Assembly: GCA_039185015.1 (NCBI GenBank)
Contig: JBCDAU010000068.1
Location: 1 to 16,146 of the forward strand
Reading direction: 5' to 3'
From: JBCBSZ01 sp039185015
GTDB taxonomy: Bacteria; Actinomycetota; Acidimicrobiia; Acidimicrobiales; Poriferisodalaceae
DNA length: 16,146 bases
The translations under genes were made by a program, and so were the position numbers. Shown here one piece after another: positions 6,399 through 12,616 of the stretch. Under the pieces are notes generated by a model. That model did not search any database. It was not told where the DNA came from and saw only the letters and a program-made list of their open reading frames with translations. Position 1 is the first letter of the stretch; each line of letters opens with the position of its first letter.

Positions 6399-7181
6399 AT
6401 GACCGCTCCCACGACCGGCTGGGTACCCACCCCGGTCGGTCGTGTCCACGTCGTGCGAGCCGGGGTCGGGAGACCGGTCCTGCTGCTCCATCAGACACCG
6501 CGCAGCTGGGACGAGTTCCGGGAGGTCATCGACCTGCTCGCCGACGAGTACCACCTCGTGGCGGTCGACCTCCCCGGCATGGGGGCGTCGGATCCGCATC
6601 CTGACGGACCGTCCATCGAGCGCTACGCCGACGCCGCGGCCGCCGTGCTCGAACACCTCGGGCTCGGCCCCGTCGCCGCGTGCGGCCACCACACCGGCGG
6701 TGTCGTGGCCGTCGATCTCGCCGCTCGGCGACCCGAGCTGATCTCGCAGCTCGTCCTCTCCTCCACGCCGTGGGTCGACGCCGCCGCCCGCGCGGCCCGG
6801 GCCGAGAGGACCCCGGTCGACACCGTCGTGCGCTCGTCGACCGGCGATCACCTCGGCGCGCTCTGGGCGCAACGGGCGCCCTTCTACGGCGGACGGACCG
6901 ACCTGCTGGACCGGTTCATCGTCGATGCGCTCCGGGCGACCGACCCGGCCGAGGGCCACCTCGCCGTCGGCGCCTACGAGATGGAACAGACGATCGGGCA
7001 GATCCGCTGTGCCGTCACGGTGGTCGAGCACGGTGAGGATCCGTTCGCCTCGGTCCACACCGAGGAGCTCGTCGCCCGGCTCCCCGGAGCGGTGAGCGTC
7101 GAGCGGATCCCGGACGGTCTCATCCCGCTCGAGGCCACGGCGCCGGCGTTCGCCGAGGTGCTGCGCCGGGCGCTCGGCTGA
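6399..7181 (+). CDS. Alpha/beta-hydrolase-fold protein with degenerate catalytic triad
   Basis: 260 residues with the alpha/beta-hydrolase fold: RPVLLLHQTPRSWDEF (oxyanion-hole strand and loop), YHLVAVDLPGMGASD, the nucleophile elbow, and a C-terminal acid region VVEHGEDPF (D214). The elbow, however, reads C-G-H-H-T-G-G (95-101): the nucleophile slot of GxSxG is His98, not Ser, Cys or Asp. Near the end, where the catalytic His normally sits (GH-F/W-P), the sequence reads DGLIPLE, with Leu241 in the expected place. Either the protein is not a classical hydrolase or it uses another mechanism, such as a cofactor-free oxygenase/lyase or a binding role. It begins 20 bp after marR and is probably cotranscribed with it. 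Fold assignment is firm; activity is open. Confidence 0.87.
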   Translation: MTAPTTGWVPTPVGRVHVVRAGVGRPVLLLHQTPRSWDEFREVIDLLADEYHLVAVDLPGMGASDPHPDGPSIERYADAAAAVLEHLGLGPVAACGHHTGGVVAVDLAARRPELISQLVLSSTPWVDAAARAARAERTPVDTVVRSSTGDHLGALWAQRAPFYGGRTDLLDRFIVDALRATDPAEGHLAVGAYEMEQTIGQIRCAVTVVEHGEDPFASVHTEELVARLPGAVSVERIPDGLIPLEATAPAFAEVLRRALG

Positions 7182-7234
7182 ACGTCACGGCGGTCGAGCG
7201 GCGGGCCGGAGCGCCCGCGTGCGAGGCTCCGGGC

Positions 7235-7558
7235 ATGAGTCGCATCGTCATCGTCGGAGCCATCTCCGTGCCGGCCGAGCAGCGGACCGCCCTCCTCGAG
7301 GAGGCCCGTCCGATGATCGAGGCCGCCCGGGAGGAGGAGGGCTGCATCGAGTACTCGTTCCTGCCCGACCCCTTCGACGGGTCGATCGTGCGGATCGTCG
7401 AGGAGTGGCGGTCGAACGAAGATCTGATCGAGCACTTCACCTTCCCGCACACGAAGGCGGTGGGTGAGCTCATCGGCAGGGCGGGTGCCGAGCGGCTGCA
7501 GATCACCAAGCACCTGGTGACGTGGAGCGGTTCGGTCAGCGACGACCCGGGGTCCTGA
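7235..7558 (+). CDS. ABM-domain (antibiotic biosynthesis monooxygenase-like) protein
   Basis: 107 residues matching the ABM ferredoxin-like fold: an opening strand SRIVIVGAISV, the helix EQRTALLEEARPMIEAAREEEGCIEYSFLPDP, the strand SIVRIVEEWRSNEDLIEHF, the FPHTKAVGELIG segment, and a final strand. Members are small dimers. Some are cofactor-free monooxygenases acting on quinones or polyketides, others are haem-degrading or of unknown role. It follows the hydrolase-fold gene by 53 bp on the same strand, so marR, the hydrolase-fold gene and this one may form an operon. Such a set would suit detoxification or turnover of an aromatic or quinone-like compound, which is an inference. Its stop lies 6 bp from that of the convergent acyl-CoA synthetase gene. 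Confidence 0.85.
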   Translation: MSRIVIVGAISVPAEQRTALLEEARPMIEAAREEEGCIEYSFLPDPFDGSIVRIVEEWRSNEDLIEHFTFPHTKAVGELIGRAGAERLQITKHLVTWSGSVSDDPGS

Positions 7559-7564
7559 CCCGCC

Positions 7565-9103
7565 TCAGCTCCCGGACACGCGTCGGTCGTGCCCGGCCCA
7601 GTGGGGCTCGCGGAGCTGCTTGCGCATGATCTTGCCGACCGGGCTCTTGGGCAGCGGGTCGGCGGTGAGGTCGACGGCGACGGGTCGCTGGTACGACCCG
7701 AGCCGCTCGCCGACGAGCGCGACCAGCTCGTCGCCGGTGACCGTGGACCCGTCGACGACCGTGCAGACCGCCCGCGGGCTCTCACCCCACCGATCGCTGG
7801 GCACCGCGAACACCGCGGCCTCGACGACGTCCGGATGCTCGGTCAGGACGTTCTCGATCTCGGCCGGGTAGAGGTTGAACCCGCCGGAGATGATCATGTC
7901 GCCGGCCCGGTCGAGCACGTAGAGGTAGCCGTTCGCATCGACCCGACCGATGTCACCGCTGCGCACCCACCCGTCGACGATCCGCTCCGCCGTGGCGTCG
8001 GCGTCCTCCCAGAACCCGGACATCTGGCCGTCGCAGCGCACGACGATCTCGCCCGACTCACCGACGGGCACCTCGTTGCCCTCCTCGTCGCGGATCTCGA
8101 GGTCGGCGAAGGGGAGCAGCATGCCGGCGGAGCGGAGCGGCTCGCTGCCCTCGACGGCGGCGAACCACTGGCCCGGGCCCATCATCGCCACGGGCACGGC
8201 CTCGGTCTGGCCGTAGCCCTGCCAGAGCCGATCGCCGAGCACGTCGTGCGCTCGGCGGGCGGTGTCATCGGCGATCGGTGACCCGCCGATCTGGAGGCAC
8301 TTGAGCGCAGGGAACTCCCGGTCCTCGATGGCGGGGTGCCGGACGACGGAGTTGAGCATCGTCGGCACCATGAAGCCGTACCCGATCGACTCGCGCTCCC
8401 AGGTGTCGAGCACGAGGTCGGGGTCGAAGTGGTCGAGCAGCACGTTGGTGGCGCCGGCCAGCCAGATCGGCACGAAGAAGTAGCCCGAGCCGTGCGAGAT
8501 CGGGCCGACGTGCAGGCAGGCGTCGCCGGGCTCGACAGGAGGGAACAGGTAGAACCAGTCGCGGCCGGCTGCCAGCCACGAGCGGTGGGTGTAGGCGACC
8601 CCCTTGGGGAGTCCGGTGGTGCCGCCGGTGTGGCGGATGATCAGGTGGTCGTCGGCGTCCACCGCCGGATCGGGATCGGTCGGGTCCTGCGCCGCCAACC
8701 AGTCCTCGTAGCCGTCGTCGCGGACGACGACGTGCTCGAGCGAGGGCACCGCATCGAGCAGTCCCTCGGCCTCGTCGGCGAGCGCACCGTCGACCACCAG
8801 CGCCCGGCAGCCCGTGTGGGAGAGCATGTGCACATGGGCCTCGCGCCGGTTGCGCGGATAGAGCGGGACCTTCACGAGGTTGGCGGCAGCCGCTCCGGCG
8901 AACAGGTCGGCCGCGCCGACGCTGTTGATCTCGAGCACGCCGATCCGGTCCTGGGAGTCGAGGCCGAGCCCCCGCAGGCCGTTGGCCACGCGGCAGCCCC
9001 GTTCCCACGCGTCGGCGAAGGACACACGACGCTCACCGTGGACCACGGCGACGCGGTCGGCGTGGTACCTCGCCGACCGACGCATCAGCGATCGGACGTC
9101 CAT
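7565..9103 (-). CDS. AMP-dependent acyl-CoA synthetase / ligase
   Basis: 512 residues of the ANL adenylating superfamily, which activates a carboxylic acid as acyl-AMP and then passes it to CoA. Motifs in order: the phosphate-binding loop HTGGTTGLPKGV (158-169), GYGQTEA (296-302), GWVRSGDIGRVDANGYLYVLDRAGD (378-402) with the ribose-binding Asp and hinge, SGGFNLYPAEIE, and the C-terminal PLPKSPVGKIMRKQL with catalytic K491. All core residues are present, so it should be active. The acid is not identifiable; medium-chain fatty or aromatic acids are common substrates. The ATG is preceded by a strong GGGAGGGA Shine-Dalgarno (9108-9115). It diverges from the PAP2 gene and is convergent with the ABM gene. 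An enoyl-CoA hydratase lies 2 kb away. Confidence 0.93.
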   Translation of the reverse strand: MDVRSLMRRSARYHADRVAVVHGERRVSFADAWERGCRVANGLRGLGLDSQDRIGVLEINSVGAADLFAGAAAANLVKVPLYPRNRREAHVHMLSHTGCRALVVDGALADEAEGLLDAVPSLEHVVVRDDGYEDWLAAQDPTDPDPAVDADDHLIIRHTGGTTGLPKGVAYTHRSWLAAGRDWFYLFPPVEPGDACLHVGPISHGSGYFFVPIWLAGATNVLLDHFDPDLVLDTWERESIGYGFMVPTMLNSVVRHPAIEDREFPALKCLQIGGSPIADDTARRAHDVLGDRLWQGYGQTEAVPVAMMGPGQWFAAVEGSEPLRSAGMLLPFADLEIRDEEGNEVPVGESGEIVVRCDGQMSGFWEDADATAERIVDGWVRSGDIGRVDANGYLYVLDRAGDMIISGGFNLYPAEIENVLTEHPDVVEAAVFAVPSDRWGESPRAVCTVVDGSTVTGDELVALVGERLGSYQRPVAVDLTADPLPKSPVGKIMRKQLREPHWAGHDRRVSGS

Positions 9104-9156
9104 GTGCTTCCCTCCCGGCCCTCGCTCCCGGGCGGACGGTAGCCGAGGGAATCCAC

Positions 9157-9185
9157 ATGACGATCAGATGACGACGGGGTAGCGT
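9157..9185 (+). promoter_or_regulatory. Possible promoter of the PAP2 gene
   Basis: ATGACG (9157-9162) and TAGCGT (9180-9185) are separated by 17 bp and fit a loose -35/-10 pair on the plus strand. Transcription would start about 36 nt before the GTG at 9228. The leader would carry a small hairpin (GGAGC at 9201-9205 with GCTCC at 9212-9216) directly before the GGAGG ribosome-binding site at 9217-9221. This rests on weak consensus only. Confidence 0.25.
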
Positions 9186-9227
9186 GCCGGTCGCGCAGGC
9201 GGAGCAACGACGCTCCGGAGGTGGCGT

Positions 9228-10091
9228 GTGATCGAGATCCTGGAGGGCGGGGTCCGACACGGTGGGACGGCGCGAGTCGCCCACTGGTGGACGAGCAGGT
9301 GGGGCTGGCGGCTCGCGGCCGAGGTCGGGGTGCTCGCCTCGCTGTTCGTGCTGTATCGGTGGGTGCGGTACCTCGTGCGCGACCAGGTACCGACCGCCTT
9401 CGACAACCTGGAGCTGATCCGGTCGATCGAGGGCGCGATGGGCCTGCTCGTCGAGCAGCCCGTCAACGCCTGGAGCGTCCGATCCGAGCTGTTCGTCGGG
9501 GTGGTCAACCGGTACTACGTCTACGGCCACTTCCACCTGATGCTGCTCGTGATGGCCGGGCTGTACCTGTTCCGTCACGACGTCTACCGGCCGTTCCGCA
9601 ACCTGCTGGTCGGCTCGACGGCGCTGGGCATGGTGATCCACTGGCTGTTCCCACTGGCCCCGCCGCGGCTCCGCCCCGATCTCGGCTTCGTCGACACGGT
9701 CGCCGAGTTCGGACCGTCGGTCTATGCCTCGGGATCGCTCACCGCCGACGAGGCCAACCGCATCGCCGCGATGCCGTCGCTGCACGCCGGGTGGGCGCTC
9801 GTGGTCGCGCTCGGGCTGATGGCGGTGTGCCAGGGCCGGTGCCGGCGATGGGCGCTCCTGCACCCGGCGATCATGACCTTCGTGATCGTGGCGACGGCCA
9901 ACCACTGGTGGCTCGATGCCGTGGGTGGGTTCGCGGTGGTGGCGATCGCCGCGCTGCACCCGGCCGCACGTCCGTGGACGGTGCGCCGTTCAGGTGCCGG
10001 CGAGCGCGGCGACGACCGGGGCGATCGCATCCCGGTTCGGAGCGTGGGTGGCGACGTACGACACCCCGAGCTCGTCGCGCAGTCCCTGTAG
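9228..10091 (+). CDS. PAP2-superfamily integral membrane phosphatase/phosphotransferase
   Basis: 287 residues from a GTG preceded by GGAGG at 6-nt spacing. Several membrane spans are visible (around 33-50, 103-116, 126-142, 187-201, 209-224 and 230-244). The PAP2 signature of the inositolphosphotransferase-like (Aur1/Ipt1-type) branch is present: HWLFPLAPPRLRP (138-150), AMPSLHAGWAL (181-191) with H186, and ANHWWLDAVGG (224-234) with H226 and D230. Family members dephosphorylate lipid phosphates or transfer phospho-head groups at the membrane. Lipid or cell-envelope metabolism is likely; the exact substrate is unknown. The last ~33 residues form a charged tail (RRSGAGERGDDRGDR) encoded antisense to the end of the convergent LLM gene and look poorly conserved. 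Confidence 0.9.
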   Translation: MIEILEGGVRHGGTARVAHWWTSRWGWRLAAEVGVLASLFVLYRWVRYLVRDQVPTAFDNLELIRSIEGAMGLLVEQPVNAWSVRSELFVGVVNRYYVYGHFHLMLLVMAGLYLFRHDVYRPFRNLLVGSTALGMVIHWLFPLAPPRLRPDLGFVDTVAEFGPSVYASGSLTADEANRIAAMPSLHAGWALVVALGLMAVCQGRCRRWALLHPAIMTFVIVATANHWWLDAVGGFAVVAIAALHPAARPWTVRRSGAGERGDDRGDRIPVRSVGGDVRHPELVAQSL

Positions 10092-10910
10092 CTCCTCCAC
10101 GATCGAGGCGGTCGTCCCGGCGAGGAAGAAGGGGCTGTCCAACACACCGTCGGCGTCGAGGAACGGCATGCCCTCGGCGAGCTCGGTGGCGGCCGCCTCC
10201 GGGCTGGGTCCGATGTGGACCCGCTGGACGAGCACGTTGAGCTCGAGGTCGGCGAATCGGTCACCGGCCGCCTCACGCACGACGGCGATGCGGTCGGCGA
10301 GCCCGGCTCGGCTCACGTGGGTGGTCTCGATGTCGGTCGCGCCGTCGACCACGCGGAAGCCGGTGAAGCCCACGGTGTCGGCGAACCGACCCGCGGTCCG
10401 CAGCACCTGTGTGCCATTGCCCCCGACGAGGAGCGATGGCCGCCGGTCGGGGACGAGGCGGTGCTCGGTGACCGTGTGGTGCTCACCGTCGAAGGTGAGC
10501 TCTTCGCTGTCGAAGAGCCTGCGGATGATCTCCACGTGCTCGGCGAACCGTGCGACCCGGGTCGATGCGGGATCGAAGCGCATCCCGGCCGACTCGTACT
10601 CGTGGGCCATGTGCCCGGCGCCGAGCCCGAGCTCGAGGCGACCGTCGATCATGAGGTCGAGCGTCGCCGCTTCCCGGGCGAGCACGACCGGATGGCGGAA
10701 GTCGAAGTTGAGCACGAACGTCCCCACCCGGAGCGAGGACGTCGCCTCGGCTGCGGTCACGAGCGGGGTCAGTCCCAACAGCTGCTCGGCGAGGTGGTCG
10801 GCGACGAGCAGCGTGTCGAAGCCCTCGTCCTCGGTCCGCCGGGCGAGCGCTCGCCACTCGTCGGCCGACTCGACGAGACGATCGTTGATCCCGAAGCGAA
10901 AGGGGTGCAT
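9990..10910 (-). CDS. LLM-class F420-dependent oxidoreductase
   Basis: 306 residues of the luciferase-like monooxygenase fold (TIM barrel). The start FRFGINDRLVESADEWRALARRTEDEGFDTLLVADHL, the segment LRVGTFVLNFDFRHPVVLAREAATLDLMIDGRLELGLGAGHMAHEYESAGMRFDP, and RPSLLVGGNGTQVLRTAGRFADTVGF are typical of actinobacterial F420-dependent members, which transfer hydride to or from an organic substrate. The substrate is unknown. The frame opens 11 codons earlier (10943), but I chose ATG 10910 because the preceding TATACT leaves 6 nt, giving a leaderless start, and homologues begin near FRFG. It overlaps the convergent PAP2 gene by 102 bp and diverges from an enoyl-CoA hydratase gene. Confidence 0.9.
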   Translation of the reverse strand: MHPFRFGINDRLVESADEWRALARRTEDEGFDTLLVADHLAEQLLGLTPLVTAAEATSSLRVGTFVLNFDFRHPVVLAREAATLDLMIDGRLELGLGAGHMAHEYESAGMRFDPASTRVARFAEHVEIIRRLFDSEELTFDGEHHTVTEHRLVPDRRPSLLVGGNGTQVLRTAGRFADTVGFTGFRVVDGATDIETTHVSRAGLADRIAVVREAAGDRFADLELNVLVQRVHIGPSPEAAATELAEGMPFLDADGVLDSPFFLAGTTASIVEELQGLRDELGVSYVATHAPNRDAIAPVVAALAGT

Positions 10911-10916
10911 GTCCCG

Positions 10917-10922
10917 AGTATA
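10917..10922 (-). promoter_or_regulatory. Putative -10 element of a leaderless promoter for the LLM gene
   Basis: TATACT on the minus strand matches 5 of 6 bases of the canonical -10 and is the best such box seen in the window. Six bases separate it from the ATG at 10910, placing the expected transcription start on or beside the A of the start codon. An inverted repeat abuts its upstream side (10923-10940), where a repressor would block polymerase. No clear -35 is present. Confidence 0.5.
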
Positions 10923-10940
10923 CGCAACGTTTGGGTTGCG
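10923..10940. promoter_or_regulatory. Inverted repeat CGCAAC-N6-GTTGCG, putative operator
   Basis: Perfect 6-bp arms CGCAAC (10923-10928) and GTTGCG (10935-10940) flank a 6-bp spacer. The element sits between the -10 and the expected -35 region of the LLM promoter and within the 101-bp gap to the divergent enoyl-CoA hydratase gene. The arrangement suits a TetR- or GntR-type dimer, but no such regulator gene is in the window. Confidence 0.4.
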
Positions 10941-11011
10941 CATCCTCGGGTCGTGCCGACCGGACCTCCGGGACTACCGTCCGTCCCACGACGCCACCGG
11001 AGGGGAAGCCC

Positions 11012-11776
11012 ATGGCCGATGAGATCCTGACCGAGCGACGGGGCAAGGTCCTCGTCATCAGCATGAACCGGCCCGAGGCCCGCAACTCGGTCAACCGAGC
11101 GCTCGCCGAGCAGATGGCCACCGCGCTCGAGACCCTCGACGCCGACGGCGACCTCTCGGTCGGCGTGCTGACCGGCATCGGCAAGGGGTTCTCGGCCGGC
11201 ATGGACCTCAAGGCCTTCGTCGAGGGCGGCATGCCCAACATCGAGGGTCGCGGCTTCGCCGGCATCGTCGAGCAGTCCTGCGACAAGCCGCTCATCGCGG
11301 CGGTCGAGGGCTTCGCCCTCGCCGGCGGACTCGAGATCGCGCTCTCGTGCGACCTGGTCGTCGCCGCCGCCGGCGCCCGCTTCGGCATCCCCGAGGTCGG
11401 CGTCGGGCTGTTCGCCGGCGCGGGCGCCCTGCTCCGCCTGCCTCGCCGCGTGCCGTACGGCGTCGCGATGGAGATGGCGCTCACCGCTGATCCGATCACC
11501 GCCGAGCAGGCGGCCGAGTACGGCCTCGTCAACCGGGTCGTCGAGCCGGGCACGACCGTCGACACCGCCGTCGAGCTCGCCGAGCGCATCGCCAGGAACG
11601 CCCCGCTCGGGCTCGCTGCCTCCAAGAAGCTGCTCATCGAGATGCAGGGCCGCACCGAAGATGAGTTCTGGGAGATGCAGGGACCGATCCTCGGCGACGT
11701 CTTCTCCTCGAAGGACGCGGTCGAGGGCGCCACCGCCTTCGCCGAGAAGCGCCCACCCAACTGGACCGGCAGCTGA
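11012..11776 (+). CDS. Enoyl-CoA hydratase/isomerase (crotonase) family protein
   Basis: 254 residues of the crotonase fold, near the usual 255-265. The oxyanion-hole region KGFSAGMDLKAF and the segment AAVEGFALAGGLEIALSCDLVVAAAGARFGIPEVGVG are intact. The two glutamates equivalent to the catalytic pair of mitochondrial enoyl-CoA hydratase are present, 20 residues apart: E108 in GGLE and E128 in IPE. True hydratase activity on 2-enoyl-CoA is therefore plausible. The C-terminal end (SSKDAVEGATAFAEKRPPNWTG) is typical of the family. ATG 11012 is preceded by GGAGGGG at about 6-nt spacing, which decides the start over the longer open frame. It diverges from the LLM oxidoreductase. With the acyl-CoA synthetase 2 kb away, it suggests beta-oxidation-like degradation of an acid. 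Confidence 0.92.
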   Translation: MADEILTERRGKVLVISMNRPEARNSVNRALAEQMATALETLDADGDLSVGVLTGIGKGFSAGMDLKAFVEGGMPNIEGRGFAGIVEQSCDKPLIAAVEGFALAGGLEIALSCDLVVAAAGARFGIPEVGVGLFAGAGALLRLPRRVPYGVAMEMALTADPITAEQAAEYGLVNRVVEPGTTVDTAVELAERIARNAPLGLAASKKLLIEMQGRTEDEFWEMQGPILGDVFSSKDAVEGATAFAEKRPPNWTGS

Positions 11777-11916
11777 GCAGGCCACGAACGATCCAGCGGT
11801 CGGCACCGGAGCCGGGGCGGCGGCCGACGATCCGCTCGATGCCGACCAGCCGCCGGGCCTGCGACCTCTTCCGGAGCCCAGACCACTCCGCCGCGCACGT
11901 GTTCTGCCCACATCGG

Positions 11917-11962
11917 AGCGACAGCAGCCACTCGACACCGGTTCGAGATGGCCGCTGTCGCT
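11917..11962. repeat. Long imperfect hairpin in the hydratase-maf intergenic region
   Basis: The sequence folds into one stem of 18 base pairs: AGCGACAGC with GCTGTCGCT (9 bp), one A/C mismatch, GCCA with TGGC (4 bp), a one-base bulge, then CTCGA with TCGAG (5 bp) closing a 7-nt loop. It lies 140 nt after the hydratase stop and 54 nt before the maf start, in a 240-bp gap (11777-12016) that holds no other recognisable gene. There is no U-run after it, so a classic intrinsic terminator is not supported. It could be a non-canonical terminator, a processing site or a palindromic repeat unit. Confidence 0.55.
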
Positions 11963-12016
11963 TCAAGGTGGGCGAACTGTCAACCGGCCACCGACCGAGC
12001 CCGCCACACTGACCCG

Positions 12017-12616
12017 GTGCTGATCCTCGCGTCGGCGTCACCTCGGCGACGGACCATCCTCCAGCTCGCCGGGCTCGGGCACGAGGTCGACCCGTCCGGT
12101 GTCGACGAGACCGTCGAGACGGACGACCCCGTCATCGAGGCGACCGAGGTCGCGCTCCGCAAGGCGTCGGCCGTCGCCGCGCGGCGACCGGGTGCCACCG
12201 TCCTCGGGGCCGACACCACGACCGCGGTCGACGGCGACTCGTTCGGCAAGCCCGCCGATCGGGACGACGCCCGTCGCATGCTGCATCGCCTGTCCGGCCG
12301 GTCGTGCCTGATCACGAGCGGGGTCGCCCTCGTCGAACCCGGTCGGCAGGCGGCGGGCGCCGTGTCGGCCGTCGTCCACCTCCGCGAGCTCACCGACGAC
12401 GAGATCGATGCCTACGTCGGCACCGGCGCCGCCGACGACAAGGCCGCCGGGCTCGAGCTCCAGGACCGGGCCGCCGACTTCGTCGCGTCGACCGAGGGCT
12501 GCCCCGGCGCGATCATCGGCCTGCCCCTCTGCGCCCTCCGCGACCAGCTCGGACTCGACGTGCCCGAGTGCACCCACGATCGCTGCCTGGCTGGGTACGG
12601 TCGGCTGGGTGGCTGA
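12017..12616 (+). CDS. maf: Maf-family nucleoside triphosphate pyrophosphatase
   Basis: 199 residues. It starts with the family signature LILASASPRR (phosphate-binding loop), followed by GADTTTAVDG (catalytic-region D66), GKPADRDDARRMLHRLSGR, ITSGVALV, and ELTDDEIDAYVGTG-ADDKAAG with K142. Maf proteins hydrolyse dTTP, UTP or modified NTPs to the monophosphate and are regarded as nucleotide-pool cleaners; some are linked to septum control. The usual AG-AY-GIQG stretch reads AAGLELQD here, a notable departure next to the active site. GTG 12017 gives the standard Maf N-terminus; the ATG at 11948 lies inside the hairpin and would add 23 atypical residues. CACACT lies 6 nt before the GTG, so a leaderless start is possible. 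It overlaps the next gene by 8 nt. Confidence 0.87.
   Translation: MLILASASPRRRTILQLAGLGHEVDPSGVDETVETDDPVIEATEVALRKASAVAARRPGATVLGADTTTAVDGDSFGKPADRDDARRMLHRLSGRSCLITSGVALVEPGRQAAGAVSAVVHLRELTDDEIDAYVGTGAADDKAAGLELQDRAADFVASTEGCPGAIIGLPLCALRDQLGLDVPECTHDRCLAGYGRLGG

Noticed and set aside
5749..6498. N-terminal 250-residue extension of the HisC-like protein
   Set aside because: It is antisense to the well-supported MarR gene, has no aminotransferase motifs, and the ATG at 5748 gives the standard length.
11948..12016. Upstream ATG for Maf at 11948
   Set aside because: It lies inside the hairpin and adds 23 residues before LILASASPRR, whereas Maf proteins normally begin at that motif.
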